Origin: Chloroflexota bacterium
Lineage (GTDB): Bacteria > Chloroflexota > Anaerolineae > Thermoflexales > Thermoflexaceae
Assembly: GCA_030550075.1 (NCBI GenBank)
Contig: JAUQQB010000164.1
Coordinates: 1-6,524, forward strand
Reading direction: 5' to 3'
Length of the DNA stretch: 6,524 bases
Shown piece after piece: positions 4,051 to 6,524 of the stretch (positions are counted from its first letter, which is position 1; each line of letters begins with the position of its first letter). The notes beneath the pieces are model-generated. The model had not been told where the DNA came from. It was given only the letters and a program-made list of their open reading frames with translations, and did no database searches. Position numbers and translations under genes: made by a program.

Positions 4051-6287
4051 TCCTGCATCTGGCCCTGGCCCTCTGGACGCTGATCGTGGTGACGCCTGGA
4101 GATCCAGACCGCACGCTCCAGGAGGCGATTGCCTCTGCCCCTCCCGGAGCGACACTGGAGGTCCGGGGTGGGATTTACCACGGCCCCATTCTCATCGACA
4201 AGCCTCTGACGCTAATCGGGATAGATCAGCCAGTGCTGGATGGCCAGGGCCAGGGGACAGTGCTTCGCATCACGGCTCCGAAGGTCACGGTGCGCGGGTT
4301 CGTGATCCGGAACTCCGGCCGATCCCTGGAGCACGAGGACGCGGGGATCCGGGTGGAGGGAGCGTCGGGCGTGATCCTGGAGGACAATCGTCTGGAAGGG
4401 GTGCTCTTCGGGATCTATCTGAAGGATTCCCCCGGCGCGCGCATCCGCAACAACACGGTGATCGGCCTGGATGTCCCGGAGGCGGAGCGTGGAGATGCCA
4501 TCCGCCTGTGGTATAGCCCGGACGCCTGGATCGAGGGGAACCGGACCCTGCGCGGGCGCGATGTCATCATCTGGTTTTCCGAGCGCACGGTTCTGCGGGG
4601 GAACTGGTTCGAGGGCGGGCGTTACGGCATCCACTATATGTATTGCAACGGAAGTCGAGTGGAGGGGAACACGCTGCGCGGCAACTTCGTTGGGATTTAT
4701 GTGATGTATAGTCAGGGCCTCACGATCCGCAACAATCGCCTCCTTCAGCAACGGGGTCCCAGCGGCTACGGCCTGGCCTTCAAGGACAGCGATGAGATCT
4801 ATGCGGAGGAGAACCTGTTCCTGGACAACACGGCGGGGATTTACCTCGACAACACGCCCCGGGCAGAAGGGTCGCCGGTTCATTTCCGGCGGAACGTGAT
4901 CGCCTATAACGGGATCGGCGTGCTGGCCCTGCCCATGGTTCGGGGTGTGGTGTTCCGGGGGAATGTGTTCTGGGAGAATGAGCAGCAGGCAGCGACGCAA
5001 GGAGAGGGAAACCTGATGGCCAACGACTGGCAGGGAAATTTCTGGAGCGATTACACAGGCTTTGATGGGAACGGTGACGGAATTGGGGATGTCCCCTATC
5101 GTTCCCGGCGGGTGTTTGAGACCCTTGTGGGTCAGGTCCCCTCCATGCGCCTGTTCTGGGGCACACCGGTGATCCAGGCTCTGGAGGCCGCGGCCCTCCT
5201 CGTTCCTTTCTTCGAACCCCAGATCCGCCTGGAGGATCCTGCCCCTCGGATTCGGCCGCCTGTCCATCTCCCGGATGAAGCTCCTCGGAATGCGAAGGGG
5301 TGGCTCAGCTTCGGGCTGGGAGGGATCGGACTGGCCGCCGCATGGTGGGGCTGGCTACGCCGTCGTCTCTCCGATTCCCCCAAGACGGCGCCCCCTGGGA
5401 TTTCCGAAGCCATCCTGGAGATTCGGGGCCTGCGCAAGCGGTTCGGCCGGACATGGGCGGTGCGGGAGCTGGATCTCGTGGTGCGGCCGGGCGAGGCGGT
5501 AGCCCTATGGGGACCCAATGGGGCTGGGAAAACCACAACCCTCCGATGCATCCTGGGCTTGCTGGATTATGAAGGCGCGATTCGGGTGGGGGGCCGGGAT
5601 GTCCGACAGGAGGGGGCTGCCGTCCGGCGATGGATCGGTTATGTGCCCCAGGAGCTTGCGTTCTATAACTGGACCGTGGCGGAGACGCTTCGATTCTTCG
5701 CCGCGCTGCGAGGCGTCCCGGTGGATTTGGAGAAAGTCGAGGCGCTCGGGTTAACCCCTTATGGGGATCAACCGGTGCGGTCGCTTTCTGGAGGACTGAA
5801 GCAACGGCTAGCCCTGGCGCTGGCCCTCATGGGAGATCCTCCCATTTTGCTCCTCGATGAGCCCACGGCGAACCTGGATCTGGCGGCCCGGACGGAATGG
5901 CTGAGCCGGCTGCGCGAGTTGAAGGCTCAGGGGAGGAAAACCCTGCTGTTCAGTTCACATCGGCTGGAGGAGGTCCAGGGCTTGGCGGATCGGGTGCTGG
6001 TGATGCAGGAGGGACAGGTGATCGCGGAGGTCTCGCCGGACGCGCTGGCCAAGATCGTCGGCCTCCGCACCCGGCTTCGCCTCAGCCTGCCGCCGGCAGA
6101 TCTGGAGCGGGCCCGCCGTGTCCTGGAGGAAGTGGGCTATCACCTGTCCAGCAACGGCCATGGATTGATCCTTTCGGTACCTGCCGATCACAAGCTGGCC
6201 CCTGTGCGTCGTCTCTGGGAATTCGGGATCCCGGTCCAGGATCTGGAATGGGAATTGGACGAACCTGAGGCCAGGACCAATTCGTAG
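4047..6287 (+). CDS. NosD-NosF fusion: copper-site maturation beta-helix joined to ABC ATPase
   Basis: A 746-residue fusion of two normally separate NosZ maturation proteins. Residues 1-16 are a short hydrophobic export signal that lacks the usual basic residues. Residues 20-350 form a right-handed beta-helix of NosD/CASH repeats (many N-N, G-I-Y and EGN turns), ending in the hallmark GNGDGIGDVPYR (341-352). A transmembrane helix follows (about 418-437), then RRR (438-440), the positive-inside signal. Residues 456-746 are NosF: Walker A GPNGAGKTT (489-497), Q535, signature LSGGLKQR (580-587), Walker B ILLLDEP (600-606), D-loop NLD (609-611), switch histidine H638, and a C-terminal accessory region. 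Both parts look full length and all ATPase motifs are intact. The topology is coherent: NosD outside, NosF inside. GGAGGG (4032-4037) lies nine bases before the ATG, which overlaps the preceding stop. The permease NosY is not encoded in the window. The TAG stop lies within a repeat. Confidence 0.93.
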   Translation: MILHLALALWTLIVVTPGDPDRTLQEAIASAPPGATLEVRGGIYHGPILIDKPLTLIGIDQPVLDGQGQGTVLRITAPKVTVRGFVIRNSGRSLEHEDAGIRVEGASGVILEDNRLEGVLFGIYLKDSPGARIRNNTVIGLDVPEAERGDAIRLWYSPDAWIEGNRTLRGRDVIIWFSERTVLRGNWFEGGRYGIHYMYCNGSRVEGNTLRGNFVGIYVMYSQGLTIRNNRLLQQRGPSGYGLAFKDSDEIYAEENLFLDNTAGIYLDNTPRAEGSPVHFRRNVIAYNGIGVLALPMVRGVVFRGNVFWENEQQAATQGEGNLMANDWQGNFWSDYTGFDGNGDGIGDVPYRSRRVFETLVGQVPSMRLFWGTPVIQALEAAALLVPFFEPQIRLEDPAPRIRPPVHLPDEAPRNAKGWLSFGLGGIGLAAAWWGWLRRRLSDSPKTAPPGISEAILEIRGLRKRFGRTWAVRELDLVVRPGEAVALWGPNGAGKTTTLRCILGLLDYEGAIRVGGRDVRQEGAAVRRWIGYVPQELAFYNWTVAETLRFFAALRGVPVDLEKVEALGLTPYGDQPVRSLSGGLKQRLALALALMGDPPILLLDEPTANLDLAARTEWLSRLRELKAQGRKTLLFSSHRLEEVQGLADRVLVMQEGQVIAEVSPDALAKIVGLRTRLRLSLPPADLERARRVLEEVGYHLSSNGHGLILSVPADHKLAPVRRLWEFGIPVQDLEWELDEPEARTNS

Positions 6288-6342
6288 GGGCAGACATAGG
6301 GGTCTGCCCAACGAGGCCACCATAGGGGGTTGCCTCTACAAA
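6281..6342. repeat. Double-hairpin intergenic repeat (MITE/REP-like)
   Basis: Two hairpins lie in tandem, each with the same six-base loop ATAGGG: GGGCAGAC/GTCTGCCC (6288-6295 with 6302-6309) and GAGGCCACC/GGTTGCCTC (6313-6321 with 6328-6336, one mismatch). The outer ends TTCGTAGGGGC (6281-6291) and GCCTCTACAAA (6332-6342) are inverted copies at 9 of 11 bases. Repeats beginning GTAGGGGC are, from memory, abundant in Chloroflexota and cyanobacterial genomes. The TAG at 6285-6287 is the stop codon of the fusion gene. There is no U-tract, so it is a weak candidate terminator, but the hairpins could stabilise the mRNA end. Confidence 0.75.
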
Positions 6343-6355
6343 CCCGTGGCGCTCG

Positions 6356-6393
6356 TTCGGGTTCCTGGCAAGGTGGAAAAGGACAACCCCCGA
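6356..6393. other. Imperfect hairpin between the two right-hand repeats
   Basis: TTCGGGTTCCT pairs with the AGGACAACCCCCGAA region, with small bulges. No U-run follows and no gene is present from 6288 to 6440. Its function is unclear; it may be a remnant of repeat sequence. Confidence 0.3.
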
Positions 6394-6440
6394 AAACCCC
6401 CAAATTGAAGGTGGATAAGAGCTGGCACCATTGGTTACAA

Positions 6441-6524
6441 ATAGGACTTACGCAGTTCGTTTCCCATGGGGGCTTTGGGGGCGGAGCGGGGCACCAAAGG
6501 CGCCCCGCTCCGCCCCCAAAAGGA
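6441..6524. repeat. Right copy of the inverted repeat with a long GC-rich hairpin
   Basis: Positions 6441-6512 are the inverted partner of 1-72. This copy shows more of the outer side: the hairpin extends to a 22-bp stem (6474-6495 with 6499-6520) with one mismatch at A6493 and the loop AAA. The sequence that faces the nos genes is ATAGGACTTACGCAG, as in the left copy. The two copies thus point their GGACTTACGCA ends inward. The repeat may continue past the window edge. Confidence 0.9.

Noticed and set aside
4212..5267. 351-codon minus-strand open frame opposite the NosD part
   Set aside because: It is a shadow of the NosD beta-helix repeats; no start signal and no motif.
6188..6403. 71-codon minus-strand frame at the right end
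   Set aside because: Its reading comes from the GTAGGGGC-type repeat and the antisense of NosF, not from a gene.
6288..6440. tRNA or small RNA gene in the right intergenic stretch
   Set aside because: The hairpins do not fold into a cloverleaf, there is no T-loop consensus, and the symmetry is explained by the repeats.
1..6524. CRISPR array
   Set aside because: No regularly spaced short direct repeats occur; the only 30-bp-spaced repeat (395 and 425) has two copies and fits an operator better.

Overview
The window carries a compact, GC-rich locus for nitrous oxide reduction on the + strand. Preceding it is a divergently transcribed (minus-strand) manganese-riboswitch leader, and near-identical inverted repeats lie at both window ends. 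Lipoprotein-type clade II NosZ, GC-rich codon use, AGGAGG-type ribosome binding sites and intergenic hairpin repeats of the GTAGGGGC...GCCTCTAC kind together suggest a Chloroflexota bacterium, perhaps a thermophile of the Thermoflexus/Anaerolineae sort. The phylum is an inference from style, not a search result.

Layout. Positions 1-72 are one copy of a hairpin-bearing repeat. Positions 77-294 on the minus strand hold a complete regulatory leader: a sigma70-type promoter (TTGACA, 17 bp, TATGCT), a yybP-ykoY (Mn2+) aptamer, and an intrinsic terminator whose 5' arm reuses the 3' strand of aptamer helix P1. The controlled gene would lie left of the window, beyond the repeat. Positions 393-438 hold CRP/FNR-like dyads. 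A small cysteine-rich zinc-ribbon protein follows (549-791), then a 416-bp intergenic region with two more copies of the same dyad, then nosZ (1208-3196). A strong hairpin terminator follows nosZ. Next come a four-helix membrane protein of the NosB position and type (3394-4050) and, overlapping it by ATGA, a single gene that fuses NosD to NosF through a transmembrane helix (4047-6287). The last 237 bp hold a double-hairpin repeat that supplies the stop codon of the fusion gene, and the inverted partner of the left-end repeat.

How the genes work together. NosZ reduces N2O to N2 outside the cytoplasmic membrane and needs copper/sulfur assembly of its CuZ site. NosD (extracytoplasmic beta-helix), NosF (ATPase) and NosY (permease) form the maturation ABC system. 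Here NosD and NosF are one polypeptide, laid out so that NosD is outside and NosF inside. No nosY, nosL or electron-donor cytochrome gene is present in the window. The membrane protein between nosZ and nosD probably serves NosZ maturation or electron supply. Shared dyads upstream of the zinc-ribbon gene and of nosZ suggest one CRP/FNR-family regulator for both.

Most notable points: the NosD-TM-NosF fusion, the Mn riboswitch separated from its gene by a repeat, the recurring dyad, and the inverted repeats that bracket everything. The repeats may mark a mobile cassette, or may simply be where an assembly broke.
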